58,547 bases of DNA from Tumebacillus permanentifrigoris (GTDB lineage Bacteria; Bacillota; Bacilli; Tumebacillales; Tumebacillaceae): positions 1 through 58,547 of the forward strand of contig NZ_QGGL01000024.1 in the NCBI RefSeq assembly GCF_003148565.1, read 5' to 3'. The position numbers and the translations under genes were made by a program. Positions 30,216 to 40,331 of the stretch are shown here, one piece after another; position 1 is the stretch's first letter; each line of letters begins with the position of its first letter. Under the pieces are notes generated by a model. The model was not told the DNA's origin and made no database searches. It saw only the letters and a list, made by a program, of their open reading frames with translations.

Positions 30216-33200
30216 TTGCCACCTCCGTCCAGTCTAATGAGACGTCCACTTTCATACCGCCGAAGGTTACGTCTAGGTGCGGTGGAGCGATGCGCACACG
30301 ATACGTGTAGCCCGAGGAGAATTTCAGCAGGTACGTGTTAGTTGAGGCGGCCATCGCGTCGAGCTTGTCCGTCTGTACCTTCGTCTGCGCTGGTGATCCG
30401 GGAATCATCAGAGCGGACAGTGTACCTTTTTTGTAGCAAGCCGGTCCGAAGCGCTCGCGAGGAAAACGTGCAAATGTTTCCGTGTAGGAACGTTGCTGAC
30501 CAGCGGATATAGATGCGCCCTTCTGGTTGTACTTGAAGCAGGTGGAGTTCGAAGTGTTCTGCTCGTCGATTAACCACTGACCTGCGAACGTGTGCGCCAC
30601 CTGCGCTTTGCCGTAGTCCGACATCGAGTTCGAAGCGGAAACGCTACGCACTCCATATTCGAAATCCCCTGCCGAACAGGTGTAGTCAACGTATGGTGAG
30701 ATCGCCCCTTGGGCGATTCGCTTCCACTCGCTATCTGCGGCTCCAACCGGGCGGCGATAGACATCGAAACCGGATATCGGGATGCTACCAGCCTGCCATA
30801 ACGTCGGGGCGTTACCTGCTTCGAGCTGTAGTTGGTCGATCCAGATCGATTGACCTGCGGCCAGAGTGTTCAGGACGAAGAGGACATAGCACGAAACCGC
30901 ACCGGGTAGCGCGGCCGCTGAAAGACTCACACGCGTCCACGACGAACCGATTGCTTGCGAAGCAACCGACGATGTCCCAATTAACGCTCCTGCGGCGTTG
31001 TACCAGTAAATGCGCGGAGCCACATTATGACTGGCCACCGACGTTTTCAGGTAGGCGCTAAATGAGTATGTTGCACCGGCGACAATAGGGATACGGGCGG
31101 TCGTCAGTGTTTGAACCGTAGCTGACATCGATGTTGCGGCGAACATCTTCAACGACCCTCCGGACGAAACGGAATTTGAGCCGTCTATCGTCAACTGCAA
31201 TCCACTGCTGAAATCCGTTGTAGCAACAGGTTTCGCTTGCGCGATGCTCAGGAGGTTCTTGTACACCGCCGTCCAAGTAAGCAGAACACTAGCGTTTGAG
31301 TAGTTGTTCACAGCGGTCACTGTCGGTGTCATAGGCGGTGTATAGGAGACGGAGAAAGGAATCTTTCCCGTTGAAGCAACGATTCCGTCCTGTGAGGTTG
31401 CCGTAAACTCGATCATGTAGGCGGTGTTGTTTTGGAGCCCTGTAAAAGTTTTCGTGTTGTTGGTTGCTACGGAGTTCGGGATGTCCTGACTATCCTGCAG
31501 CAAGGTCGCACCGGTAGAGTCATAGAGCTTAAATCGATAGGACAATTCTGCAGACCCGCCTGCCTGTGAATATGTCCCGCTGAACGTGTAGGTATCGCCC
31601 GTTACGGTGTTGGCCGGGATCGCCACCAACGCAACCTGCGGAGCTGCAGAACATTTGAAACTCAGAAGTTGCGACCACGGCGAGACGACCCCTTGCGAGT
31701 CGTAGGTTCGAACTCGCGCTTGATAGGTCTTGCCGTTCGTGAATTTGTTCGCGGGTATGGAGATCGTGAACGTCAACGTAGCTGGTACGCCTGTCTTCGC
31801 CAATGTCCAGACGGCGACAGCGGGGTTGGAGGCGTCGTAGAACTCCGCTTCGACGGCACTAGGGTAGTCACCCGGCGTGTCGTTATGAAGTGCAGTCAGC
31901 GTTGCTGCCTGCGTCGCATCATAGTTCGCTCGTGTCAAATTGGACGGGGCCAACGGCGCGGTGTTCGGCAGGATCTGGTCGCTTTTGATCGTGTTGTTGT
32001 CCACGTACACGAAGCGGCAAACATCGTCGTTGTTCAGGTTATGGCGCGACCAGACCACAAACGGCCTCGTTGCGCTGCTTGTCGTGTTTGCCGTGATGTC
32101 CGATGGTGCTCCCCACCCTGTCCCGTCGTTGGCGGCGGTGCGGATTTGGTCGTAGGTTCCCGACGAGCGACCGGACCACAAGACGCGCCGCTTGCCACTC
32201 GATTCCAAGAACGGCGCAGGCGATAGCTGGTTGTAGGTGTTCCCTGTGGTGATCTTGGTCGGTGCGGAAAACGTTGAGTAGTCCGTTGACCGCGAATGCC
32301 GGATGTTGAACGCTGCGGAGTCTACGGCATCTTTGCCGTACCAGTACACATCAATCGCGTCTGACGAGGCATCCACCGTCGCGACAGGGTTGAACTGCGC
32401 ATAGGTCCCGCCATTGAAAACGGGGTAGGTTGTCCATGTGGTCCCATTCCACACGATCGCATCGATTTTGTACGTCGTGGACGTAGCAGTGTTCATCAGC
32501 ACCACCGGATTCCCGTTGCCGCGAAGCACCGCCGACACATTCGTATGATTGATTCCGTTGGTGGTTTCGTTCGTGAGTGATTGTAGCGCCGCCCATGTGA
32601 TTCCCCCGTCTGTCGAGGATGTGTACCGCACGTTGTATTGACTGTACCCGCCCCATTGCGCCGACCAGAACGCCCATAGTTTTCCGTTCTGGTCTGTCAC
32701 GAGAATACATGTACCGAATACATAAGCCTCAGCTGTGGACGGAGGGGTGAGCTGCGATAGTGATCCGTTGTTGAGAACAGTCGTTGCATCGAACGAGAAC
32801 GTCCGAACCGCCGTGTCTGATGCCTGGTCGGAGGAACCGCACGTAAGCAAGTACACCTTCGTACCATAGGATGCGATGCTCGCCACGCTGACCTGCATGG
32901 TCGAGTAGCATAGTTGCGTCCACGTCGTGCCGCCGTCCTTGCTCACGAAGAAGTACGGGTTCCAACTGGAGTTCCGCACCATAGCAACCAACCAACCGTT
33001 GCTCAGTCGGACCTCCTGACGAGCGCCGCTCATGAAGTCTAGCGCCGGGGCCGGGAGGACTGTCGGGTCGATGATAACCGGGTACATGCGCGCCTGATCG
33101 GCAAGCCATGAATACTCGACCGCTGTGGCGATCTGCAAGCGCCCCGCGTTGAGGGGAGAGCAAACATACTTGCCCCCCACCTTCGCCCCGCGCTGATCCC

Positions 33201-33723
33201 ATGTCTCGATGGTCGGAAGGGTGAAGACCGGCGTTCCGTTTCTATCTACGAGTTCCAGAACGGAAGCCGTGAATTCCCCCACTACGAAGCGGCCGTCGGC
33301 GCGCAACCGGAGCGTCGGGTCGAACTCTACGATGTCGGTCGTGGCCAACAGCGGCGCCTCTAAAAAATCATCCGGCGGGCGGAGGTCTGACTTGATGCTC
33401 ATGTAGTGCTTGAGCCGCCCTGCTTCCAATTGCCAGTAACTTTCCACGAGGGGGTATACTTGTCCCACCTGCACGTTCAGACCCCGCGAGACGACCGGAG
33501 AGGAGGCGCTGTCAGCGTCATACAGCACATCTTCCAATCCGTTCGCCAAGTCGATGTATTTGGTGTCGCGGGCGGTGATGGCAAGTTCGTAACCGCCAGA
33601 GCGGTACGAGACCTTGCCGCCGAAGAACGATGTCTGCGTTTCGCCGTTATCGCTGGTGAAGGTCCCATCAATCTCCACAAGCGGTACGGGGTCCAACGGT
33701 GTGCTTTCTACGACGACTGACAT
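30208..33723 (-). CDS. Large tail protein with BNR-like propeller, Fn3 and CBM-like domains (receptor binding)
   Basis: 1171 aa. The N-terminal ~220 residues are beta-rich. Residues ~225-580 contain sialidase-like Asp-box repeats (SKDGGTTWTQL, STDGGITWAAL). Two or more fibronectin type III-like units follow (~590-820). Residues ~835-970 resemble a carbohydrate-binding module (GSLKMFAATSMSATVQTL, TYSFSAYLKTSVA, SIWIDQLQLEAG). It probably binds or degrades a host surface glycan. Upstream of the tail-tip gene. Confidence 0.75.
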   Translation of the reverse strand: MSVVVESTPLDPVPLVEIDGTFTSDNGETQTSFFGGKVSYRSGGYELAITARDTKYIDLANGLEDVLYDADSASSPVVSRGLNVQVGQVYPLVESYWQLEAGRLKHYMSIKSDLRPPDDFLEAPLLATTDIVEFDPTLRLRADGRFVVGEFTASVLELVDRNGTPVFTLPTIETWDQRGAKVGGKYVCSPLNAGRLQIATAVEYSWLADQARMYPVIIDPTVLPAPALDFMSGARQEVRLSNGWLVAMVRNSSWNPYFFVSKDGGTTWTQLCYSTMQVSVASIASYGTKVYLLTCGSSDQASDTAVRTFSFDATTVLNNGSLSQLTPPSTAEAYVFGTCILVTDQNGKLWAFWSAQWGGYSQYNVRYTSSTDGGITWAALQSLTNETTNGINHTNVSAVLRGNGNPVVLMNTATSTTYKIDAIVWNGTTWTTYPVFNGGTYAQFNPVATVDASSDAIDVYWYGKDAVDSAAFNIRHSRSTDYSTFSAPTKITTGNTYNQLSPAPFLESSGKRRVLWSGRSSGTYDQIRTAANDGTGWGAPSDITANTTSSATRPFVVWSRHNLNNDDVCRFVYVDNNTIKSDQILPNTAPLAPSNLTRANYDATQAATLTALHNDTPGDYPSAVEAEFYDASNPAVAVWTLAKTGVPATLTFTISIPANKFTNGKTYQARVRTYDSQGVVSPWSQLLSFKCSAAPQVALVAIPANTVTGDTYTFSGTYSQAGGSAELSYRFKLYDSTGATLLQDSQDIPNSVATNNTKTFTGLQNNTAYMIEFTATSQDGIVASTGKIPFSVSYTPPMTPTVTAVNNYSNASVLLTWTAVYKNLLSIAQAKPVATTDFSSGLQLTIDGSNSVSSGGSLKMFAATSMSATVQTLTTARIPIVAGATYSFSAYLKTSVASHNVAPRIYWYNAAGALIGTSSVASQAIGSSWTRVSLSAAALPGAVSCYVLFVLNTLAAGQSIWIDQLQLEAGNAPTLWQAGSIPISGFDVYRRPVGAADSEWKRIAQGAISPYVDYTCSAGDFEYGVRSVSASNSMSDYGKAQVAHTFAGQWLIDEQNTSNSTCFKYNQKGASISAGQQRSYTETFARFPRERFGPACYKKGTLSALMIPGSPAQTKVQTDKLDAMAASTNTYLLKFSSGYTYRVRIAPPHLDVTFGGMKVDVSLDWTEVASV

Positions 33724-33740
33724 GCGCGCCGCCTCCTCTC

Positions 33741-34046
33741 TTATCGCTGCTCGAAGAACAGATCACCGACAGCGTCGCTGTTACGCGTGATCGTCAACGT
33801 GGTGCCATCGGCCAAAGAAGCTACGATCGGCCACGCAGGTTTAAAGGCCACGCCGCCGCGCCGCCAGTATTCTTGACCGTTCATGAGGTACAAGGCGACG
33901 GACGGTTCCGACGAGCTGCTGATCGTGAATTGCTTCATGAGGTCCGGTGCGACAGCCGAAACGTTTACATCGGACGGATCACCGGAGCCACCGGTCAGCT
34001 TGCCGTTGTCGATCATTGTTGCTTGCCATTTGGTTGCGTTGATCAT
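33741..34046 (-). CDS. Unknown tail-region protein, 101 aa
   Basis: ATG after AGGAGGAGATCTC. Beta-rich (MINATKWQATMIDNGKLTGG, SVALYLMNGQEYWRRGG). It lies between the tape measure and the large fibre-like gene, so it is probably a structural or assembly protein. No family identified. Confidence 0.7.
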   Translation of the reverse strand: MINATKWQATMIDNGKLTGGSGDPSDVNVSAVAPDLMKQFTISSSSEPSVALYLMNGQEYWRRGGVAFKPAWPIVASLADGTTLTITRNSDAVGDLFFEQR

Positions 34047-34096
34047 GAGATCTCCTCCTAATTTGAAAAGCCGCCCCGACAACGGAGCGGCTGCGT

Positions 34097-37000
34097 TTAT
34101 TTTCGAACACCGTTCATGAAACGGTTCATCACGCGTTTGACTTCCCCGTGCGCAATATCTGCAACGCGATCAGCATCGAACTCTTGCGCGACTGGAATCG
34201 TTACATTGACTTGTACGTTTCCGATCCCTGCGCGTTGTGGAGGCGCTGCGGGCATCGAAACGGTGGCAACGGCGCGCATAGCCCTGTCCATCGCACTCTC
34301 GCGGTTCATAACCGCAGTCATGAACGCTTCGAAGGTGCGATTCTGGGAAACGGACAAGACGCGCTCGCCGGCTTGCAAAGTCACTCCTGGTACGTCGGCT
34401 CCTGTCGTACCAGGAACCCTGTCGACTCCAGAATGGAATATCCATTGGCCTGTTTTCGGGTCATACTTGCCCCCGGCCGCCGTCCCATCCTTGACGTTTT
34501 CGTCGTGCAGGCGTTGTTGTTCCTCTGGAGTTGCCGTCTTATATTGATCCGACCGCGCAGCCATCCGAGCTTTGATGTCCGCAACGGATGTTTTACCACT
34601 TGGAGGAGCAGGGGGTCCGAAAACTGGCGCAGGTTTGATTGTGCCAGAGCCAAGAGAGAAGATTCCGCCATCGGACATGATCTTCGCCTTGGCAGCATCG
34701 TATTCCGCCTGCATCTCACCGAGATATGTCCGGACGTTAGCGAGGGTTGTATCTAACCCGTTCTTCTGAATCGCAGAGCGCGTATCAGCGTTGATTTGTT
34801 CATCAGATACGAGTTTGTCCCAGTATTCCTTGTGCGCCGCCTTCAAGCGCTCGTTCGACTCCTTCGTGTCTTTCAGATCCTTCTCGTACTGCTCGCGCTT
34901 CTGGCGGGTCGCCTCGTCGCGTTCCATGTCCGCGATGTGTGCCTTCTGTTCGGAGATCTGCTTGTCGATCTCAGCGAGGCGCGTGGTGTCTGCTACACGG
35001 TGATCGACGAGAACACCGTTTTCCATTTCGATCTTTGAAAAGCGAACGTCAGAGGCGACCCTGTTTCTTTGTTCCTCCAGATCGGCCAGTTTCTTGCGTT
35101 CGTTTTCGAGATCGAGGAGATATTTCTGCGCTTGCGCCTCCTTGTCCAGTGCTTCGATTTTGGATTGGATCGCTTCCTCCATCGCCTTGGCGCGTTCCTC
35201 GATCGCGGCCATATCCTGATCACGATCGAGCTCGCGGGCTTTCTTGAGGTTCGACGCGATGACATCGGTCAATTTCACCTGCGCTTCTGCAAGTTGTTCC
35301 GTTGCCTTGACCTGATCCTCCGGGTTGTACTCAGAGCGCTTGGCGTTGACACGCGCCCATGCATCGTAAGTCGCTTTGGCGATGTCGAGTTCCGATGCGC
35401 CGGCACGACTCATCTTCTTCTCGTTGTCGCCAATCCACTTCTCAGAGTCCGCGAACGAGGCGGCGCGGTATTCTTTTGCAGATCGATCGTACTCTTTCTG
35501 AGCCTCCGCACGATCAGCCGCCAGCAGTCCGGTGCGTTGAAGCACCCGTTGCCAACCGTCCATTTCCATCTTCGCGATGGACAAGCTACTTTCTCCAGCG
35601 TCTTGCAGCGATTGCTTCTTGTCCTCAATCCACGCTTTGGAGTAACCGTATGCCTCATGCTCGATCTCGTTTGTAATGGAGTACAGCTCCGACGTGTTGC
35701 GTTTCAGCCAATCGGCGTATGATTCCCGGATGTCTTTGAGGCGCTGGATGTACTGCTCCTGATTGATCTCTCCAGTCTCCAACAATTGCTTCGAGTAATC
35801 CAGATCCCGCCGATACGAGTCGCTGATCCCTTTATCAGCGTCCTTTTCCTTCGGTTTCTTGTCATCGGGGATAGAGTAAGGATCTTTACCTTCACCAACA
35901 GGTCCTTGTCCCAGTTTCGCATAGGCACCACTATCAACACTGGCAAGATCATCCTTGTACTTAGATAGTTTAGCTTTCAGTCCAGGAATGGTTTTTTGTG
36001 CTTGCTCTGCGCTCTTTGCCGCTTGGTCCGCCATTACAAACAGTCTGCGTCCGCTTTTTTCGTCAGACAGCGTGGGGTCGATACCAGCGACCGAGTCAGC
36101 AAGAAAGGCCGCACGCGCTTTGGTGAGTGCGTCATACGCCTCTATCACGGCCTGCGCGCTATTGAGGTAAGCTTGAGCAACCGCCATCTGTTCGTTGATC
36201 TGTTTTACTGCAGATATCCTAGCAGACTCTGCGGCCGCTTTCTCAACTTCGACTCGCTCGTTAAGCGCCTCATTGTTAGTAATGATCGCTCGACCACGCT
36301 CGTCCTCAACTACGATGAGTTGCGGCATTGTTTGTTTCAACTGTTCCGTGACTGTGCGTAGTTCCGCTGTCTCAGATGCGCTCAACGAAGTTGCTGAAGA
36401 CAACTGCTGGTAACGGTCGCGTAGCTGCTCCATTTTAGCGATCTGCTGTTGTTTGGCGGCAGCGTCCGATATGTTCTCTTCGACAAGTAGTTGCATCATT
36501 TGCACATTTGAACCCATCGCAGCACGAATGTCATGTGCTTTCGCTATGGCATCATCAGTTGTTACACCGTGACTTTTCAGTGTTTCATCTATTTTTTTGA
36601 GTCTTTCATCCCACTCTTTCAGTGATTTGAAATCGTCCTTGCTCAACATATGGCCGTTACCAAATTCAGAAAGCGCCTGTTTCTTTCGCTTTAACTCTTC
36701 GTATTCAGCCATAAGGTCCTCGATGGCTTTCGCTTCATCACCTATGGCCTTGAAGTTTGTCAAATCCTTTGAGATGCGCGCTTCCGATAAAGTCTTGTTC
36801 AGGTCATCTTGCGCTGCCGCGAACTTCTTTGCCTCTTCTGCATTTTCAGCATAGGTTGTACCTAGATAAGCTAGAACCCCTATCACAGCAGTTGCTGCAA
36901 GTAATATTGGATTACGTGCTAAAGCACCAATCGCCAAGTTCGCTTCCTTTGAGGCTGTAGTTAATTTTTTGAATGCGACAACCAGGAGTAGCACCGTTGT

Positions 37001-38665
37001 TACGATACCCCCAAAACCAAGGCCCATCGCGACTGTACTGTTGACTGCGGAACGCGATTCCGTGCTGAGATCGTTGTACTTTTGAATCAAGGCGGTGATC
37101 GAGGACATCGTCACGCTCGCCGCCGGTGCAAACGACTGACCGAAGTTTGCAGCCGCGACCTGCGCCTCTGCTCCCATCTGTTTGAAAGAACCCTTGAGAG
37201 AATCGATTTTGATCTTGGCCGTTTCATCTGCCGTGACAGTCTTCATCGCACGATTCATTTCTTCAATGCCAGATGCGCCGGTGTTGGCGAGGATTGACAG
37301 AGCACGAACACCGTCGGTTCCTGCCAATGTTGCGAGAATCATCGATTTTGCCTGATCGTTGAAGCGACCGAGCTTGTTATGCAACATATCTGCAATCTCA
37401 GCGAAAGTTTTCATTTTACCAGCCGATGTGAAGAACTCCAAACCTAGATCCTTTGTGACTTTTTTCTGCTCGTCCGTCGGATTGACTAGTTGTAAGATCG
37501 TCGTCTTCAAACTGGTACCTGCATCGGAACCGCGAAGTCCGTTGTTCGCGAACAGTGCGAGAACTGTGTTCACATCCTCGAACGTCTGGCCAACCTGAGC
37601 TCCTACCGGACCTAGCATTGAGTTAGCAAAGGTCATCTCCTTGACGGAGGTTGCCGACGCATTTGCCGCCCCTGCCGCGATGTCCGCAACAGTTTTCAGC
37701 GCGAGATGTTCTTTTTTGTAAGTGTTCAGCGCGGCAGATGCATAGTTCGCGGCCTCGCCGACTTCGAGTTCACCTGCAACCATCAATGCGAGCGCATCTT
37801 TGACTTCGCCTCCAGCAAGACGTTTTAGGTCAACGCCTGCTTTGACGAACTCAGTTACAGCGTCCACGGCAGTAGTCGAGAGAACACCATACGCAGGGCC
37901 CGCCTTCTGTGCCGCCGCTCGTACTGCGTCCAAATCTTGCACTGACGCTCCGGTGACTGATTTCAGGTTTGCAAGCGACTGCTCAAGCCTTGCGTATTGC
38001 TCGATAGCTGCGACGACGCCAACCGCGATGACAGCTGCCGCCATCGTTGCTTTTCTTGCGGTATCTTCCAGCGCATCGGACTGCTTCTTGGCGGCATCTG
38101 CGGCTTTCTTAGCGGCCTTCTCTTGTTCCTCCGCTTGCCTGCGCGCTGCATCCGCCGCCGCTTTGGCTGCTTCTGTTTGCTCCTTTGCCGCTTTTCTCGC
38201 GTCAGCCGCGATCTTCTTTGCTTCCGACGCGATCTGTTGGCGTTCTCGCGCTTCTTGACGGGCTGCACGGGCTCGTTCTTGTAGAAGGTTCGCCTCATCT
38301 TTGAGGTCTTTTGCGGCTTGCTTCGCGGCGGCTGCGGCGGCTTCCGCTGCCGCTCTGACCTCCGGGGAGGCGTGTCTTGCCGCTTCGGCCAGTTCTTGCG
38401 CTGCTTTCTTTGCGTCCTGGTACCGCTGCCGTGCATCACGGGCAGCTTGGGATTGTTCGTTCGCTTGCTGTTTAGCCTCGTTGGCGATTCGACGCGTTAC
38501 CTCCGCTTGTTGGCGGGCAACCTGCACGACCTGTGTGAAGTCGTTGGCGCGGTTACGGATCGCCGCCCCGAGGTTCTGCATGTCTCCGCGAGCTTCTTCG
38601 ACAGATCGCTTGAACTGACCGGTGGAGAGTGTCAGGTCAGCGCGGATACGAGCAACTGTTGCCAT
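34097..38665 (-). CDS. Tail tape measure protein
   Basis: 1522 aa. The first ~210 residues are an Ala/Gln/Glu-rich coiled coil. Residues ~215-530 are the phage minor tail (tape measure) domain (LEQSLANLKSVTGASVQDLD, FVKAGVDLKRLAGGEVKDAL, NGLRGSDAGTSLKTTILQLV). Two or three hydrophobic segments follow (~555-625; GFGGIVTTVLLLVVAF, LLAATAVIGVLAYLG), then long helical stretches. At about 3 residues per nm this predicts a tail of roughly 200 nm or more. It is the largest gene of the prophage. Confidence 0.95.
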   Translation of the reverse strand: MATVARIRADLTLSTGQFKRSVEEARGDMQNLGAAIRNRANDFTQVVQVARQQAEVTRRIANEAKQQANEQSQAARDARQRYQDAKKAAQELAEAARHASPEVRAAAEAAAAAAKQAAKDLKDEANLLQERARAARQEARERQQIASEAKKIAADARKAAKEQTEAAKAAADAARRQAEEQEKAAKKAADAAKKQSDALEDTARKATMAAAVIAVGVVAAIEQYARLEQSLANLKSVTGASVQDLDAVRAAAQKAGPAYGVLSTTAVDAVTEFVKAGVDLKRLAGGEVKDALALMVAGELEVGEAANYASAALNTYKKEHLALKTVADIAAGAANASATSVKEMTFANSMLGPVGAQVGQTFEDVNTVLALFANNGLRGSDAGTSLKTTILQLVNPTDEQKKVTKDLGLEFFTSAGKMKTFAEIADMLHNKLGRFNDQAKSMILATLAGTDGVRALSILANTGASGIEEMNRAMKTVTADETAKIKIDSLKGSFKQMGAEAQVAAANFGQSFAPAASVTMSSITALIQKYNDLSTESRSAVNSTVAMGLGFGGIVTTVLLLVVAFKKLTTASKEANLAIGALARNPILLAATAVIGVLAYLGTTYAENAEEAKKFAAAQDDLNKTLSEARISKDLTNFKAIGDEAKAIEDLMAEYEELKRKKQALSEFGNGHMLSKDDFKSLKEWDERLKKIDETLKSHGVTTDDAIAKAHDIRAAMGSNVQMMQLLVEENISDAAAKQQQIAKMEQLRDRYQQLSSATSLSASETAELRTVTEQLKQTMPQLIVVEDERGRAIITNNEALNERVEVEKAAAESARISAVKQINEQMAVAQAYLNSAQAVIEAYDALTKARAAFLADSVAGIDPTLSDEKSGRRLFVMADQAAKSAEQAQKTIPGLKAKLSKYKDDLASVDSGAYAKLGQGPVGEGKDPYSIPDDKKPKEKDADKGISDSYRRDLDYSKQLLETGEINQEQYIQRLKDIRESYADWLKRNTSELYSITNEIEHEAYGYSKAWIEDKKQSLQDAGESSLSIAKMEMDGWQRVLQRTGLLAADRAEAQKEYDRSAKEYRAASFADSEKWIGDNEKKMSRAGASELDIAKATYDAWARVNAKRSEYNPEDQVKATEQLAEAQVKLTDVIASNLKKARELDRDQDMAAIEERAKAMEEAIQSKIEALDKEAQAQKYLLDLENERKKLADLEEQRNRVASDVRFSKIEMENGVLVDHRVADTTRLAEIDKQISEQKAHIADMERDEATRQKREQYEKDLKDTKESNERLKAAHKEYWDKLVSDEQINADTRSAIQKNGLDTTLANVRTYLGEMQAEYDAAKAKIMSDGGIFSLGSGTIKPAPVFGPPAPPSGKTSVADIKARMAARSDQYKTATPEEQQRLHDENVKDGTAAGGKYDPKTGQWIFHSGVDRVPGTTGADVPGVTLQAGERVLSVSQNRTFEAFMTAVMNRESAMDRAMRAVATVSMPAAPPQRAGIGNVQVNVTIPVAQEFDADRVADIAHGEVKRVMNRFMNGVRK

Positions 38666-38679
38666 GTCACAACTCCTCC

Positions 38680-38931
38680 CTAAGCACTTCCGCCAGTCAA
38701 CATGCGGAGCCGTTCAAATTCGCCTGCATCGAACTCTTGATTTTTGAGCGGGTCATAACCCGTGGACGATCCACCACTGGCTTGCCCAGCTCCGGGAACG
38801 CCATAGAAGCCGAAGGCCAGCATCGCGTCACGGCGATCCCATTCCGCCATGATTGCGGGAACCTCGACCATCAGGTACTCCTTGAAAAGAACGCGTTTAC
38901 TGATCCCGTGCGCGGAGAATGCGGCGACCAT
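38680..38931 (-). CDS. Tail assembly chaperone, second ORF (gpT-like)
   Basis: 83 aa. It lies between the gpG-like chaperone and the tape measure gene. It contains VPAIMAEWDRRDAMLAFGF and an acidic C-terminal part. In many phages this ORF is made by frameshifting from the previous one. Here there are 5 nt between the stop and this ATG, and I saw no clear slippery heptamer. Confidence 0.65.
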   Translation of the reverse strand: MVAAFSAHGISKRVLFKEYLMVEVPAIMAEWDRRDAMLAFGFYGVPGAGQASGGSSTGYDPLKNQEFDAGEFERLRMLTGGSA

Positions 38932-38936
38932 CCGCG

Positions 38937-39413
38937 TTACTGATCCTGCGGAGGTTCTGTTTCGATCAGACTCTTGGCCCGCTCCAGCATCCCCCCCAGA
39001 AGTGTCTTGATCTCCCCCGCTATGAAATCAAACTCGTTAACCTCGTACATTGCCTTGAGGAACCTTACGAGTTCTGCGAGAGTCACATTTTCAACGATGA
39101 ACCTGTATTCGAGTCCGCTTGCGATCTCCAAGATTTCGATGAATTCTTCCTTGGCAAGATCCATCGCCGCAGCTAGGAATTCAACAGGGGAGGTTCGGTA
39201 CTCAAACTGCTTGATGAGAAGCGTCGGAATCTGTTCGAGCGCCGGGATGATTTCGAGATAGCGTTCAACAGTGAGCGATTGAACAACGACTTCGCGACCG
39301 TTTGCACCGCCCATCCAAACGGTCTTCACCTTCGGAATCGAGGGTGATTGCACACCACGGAAGACACGCGGAAAACGCGGCCTTTTAAAAAATTTCATCA
39401 ACTTGCTGAACAT
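38937..39413 (-). CDS. Tail assembly chaperone (gpG-like)
   Basis: 158 aa, ATG 8 nt after GGAGG. A basic N-terminus, then helices (LEIIPALEQIPTLLIKQFEY, EEFIEILEIASGLEYRF, AELVRFLKAMYEVNEFDFI) typical of chaperones that coat the tape measure. Immediately downstream of the major tail gene. Confidence 0.75.
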   Translation of the reverse strand: MFSKLMKFFKRPRFPRVFRGVQSPSIPKVKTVWMGGANGREVVVQSLTVERYLEIIPALEQIPTLLIKQFEYRTSPVEFLAAAMDLAKEEFIEILEIASGLEYRFIVENVTLAELVRFLKAMYEVNEFDFIAGEIKTLLGGMLERAKSLIETEPPQDQ

Positions 39414-39467
39414 AGCGGATACCTCCAAATTAAAAGGAGCCCGCGTGAGCGAGCTCCAGTGTGGTTG

Positions 39468-40022
39468 TTATGCCGGCAGGTTTTCTTCCGGGCCCAAGCA
39501 GAAAGTCCGATTGCGCTTGGATTGGTCAACAACGCCGATCAACCGCACCATCTTGATGTGCGGGCTTTTCGGATCGTAGACTTGGTCCCAATCTGGAATC
39601 GGAATCGCCTTGAAAACAGTGATTGTTTGCGATGGATCTCCGGACAACGGTTCAACCCTGACTTTTTTCGCGTACTGCAAGAGCGAAGTCCCTGCTGGGA
39701 TCGTGAATTCTACAGTTTTCGTCGATGTAGTTGCGTTGGTGTAGATGGTGGATGCAGGGGTGAGTCGATTGATCAGTTCAAGATCAGCAGTCGACACAGG
39801 CACTTCAATCACAATCTCAGCGCCCGTAAGCAGGATATCAGCTGGGGTATCGCCCGTCTGATCCATAGTGATGTTTTCGGTGCTGAGTTTGTATTTGTAG
39901 TGGCAACCACCTTTGGTGCGGTCAATGATTGCGGCACCGCCCACGTTGTCAGGATCAAATACGATGCGGCAAGTACCAAGCGGGATGGGTTTACTAGAAG
40001 CGAGGATATCAAGAGCAGCCAT
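39468..40022 (-). CDS. Major tail tube protein
   Basis: 184 aa, mainly beta. MAALDILASSKPIPLGTCRI, STENITMDQTGDTPADILLT and the lambda-V-like repeated strand pattern fit Gram-positive siphovirus tube proteins. It is located between connector genes and tail chaperones. Good RBS (GGAGG). Confidence 0.82.
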   Translation of the reverse strand: MAALDILASSKPIPLGTCRIVFDPDNVGGAAIIDRTKGGCHYKYKLSTENITMDQTGDTPADILLTGAEIVIEVPVSTADLELINRLTPASTIYTNATTSTKTVEFTIPAGTSLLQYAKKVRVEPLSGDPSQTITVFKAIPIPDWDQVYDPKSPHIKMVRLIGVVDQSKRNRTFCLGPEENLPA

Positions 40023-40034
40023 GTGGTCTGCCTC

Positions 40035-40319
40035 CTATTCGTTTTTGGTTTGCGTTTCTTGTTTGTCGTCTTGCGTTTGATCGAAGGTTTGATCGCCAGC
40101 TTGCATGAACACTTGGGGTTCCAGCGGCTCGCTGTCGTCATCATCCGGGTTCACATACACCGCGATGCGTTCACGGGAGTACCGCTTGGCATCGTCAGGC
40201 GTCACTTTGATCACCTCGCCACCGGCGCGCCAGTCCGGCGCTTCCGTTGTTCCGAGGTTATAAAAAGAGCCCTTGGGATCTCCCAAGAGCTTCATTGGCA
40301 CTTTTTGATTTTTTTGCAC
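40035..40319 (-). CDS. Unknown structural-region protein, 94 aa
   Basis: GTG start 8 nt after AAGGAG. The protein begins VQKNQKVPMKLLGDPKG and has a small beta segment followed by an acidic/Gln-rich tail (DDDDSEPLEPQVF). Position between tail terminator and tail tube; unknown role. Confidence 0.65.
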   Translation of the reverse strand: MQKNQKVPMKLLGDPKGSFYNLGTTEAPDWRAGGEVIKVTPDDAKRYSRERIAVYVNPDDDDSEPLEPQVFMQAGDQTFDQTQDDKQETQTKNE

Positions 40320-40331
40320 ACCACACACTCC

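Noticed and set aside
34116-38683. Several plus-strand reading frames across the tape measure gene
   Set aside because: They are antisense shadows of a GC-rich, repetitive coding gene, without RBS, promoters or domains.
38931-38950. Programmed frameshift between the two tail chaperone ORFs
   Set aside because: The phage family often uses one, but no slippery heptamer is visible near the stop codon, and the second ORF has its own ATG 5 nt later. Not claimed.
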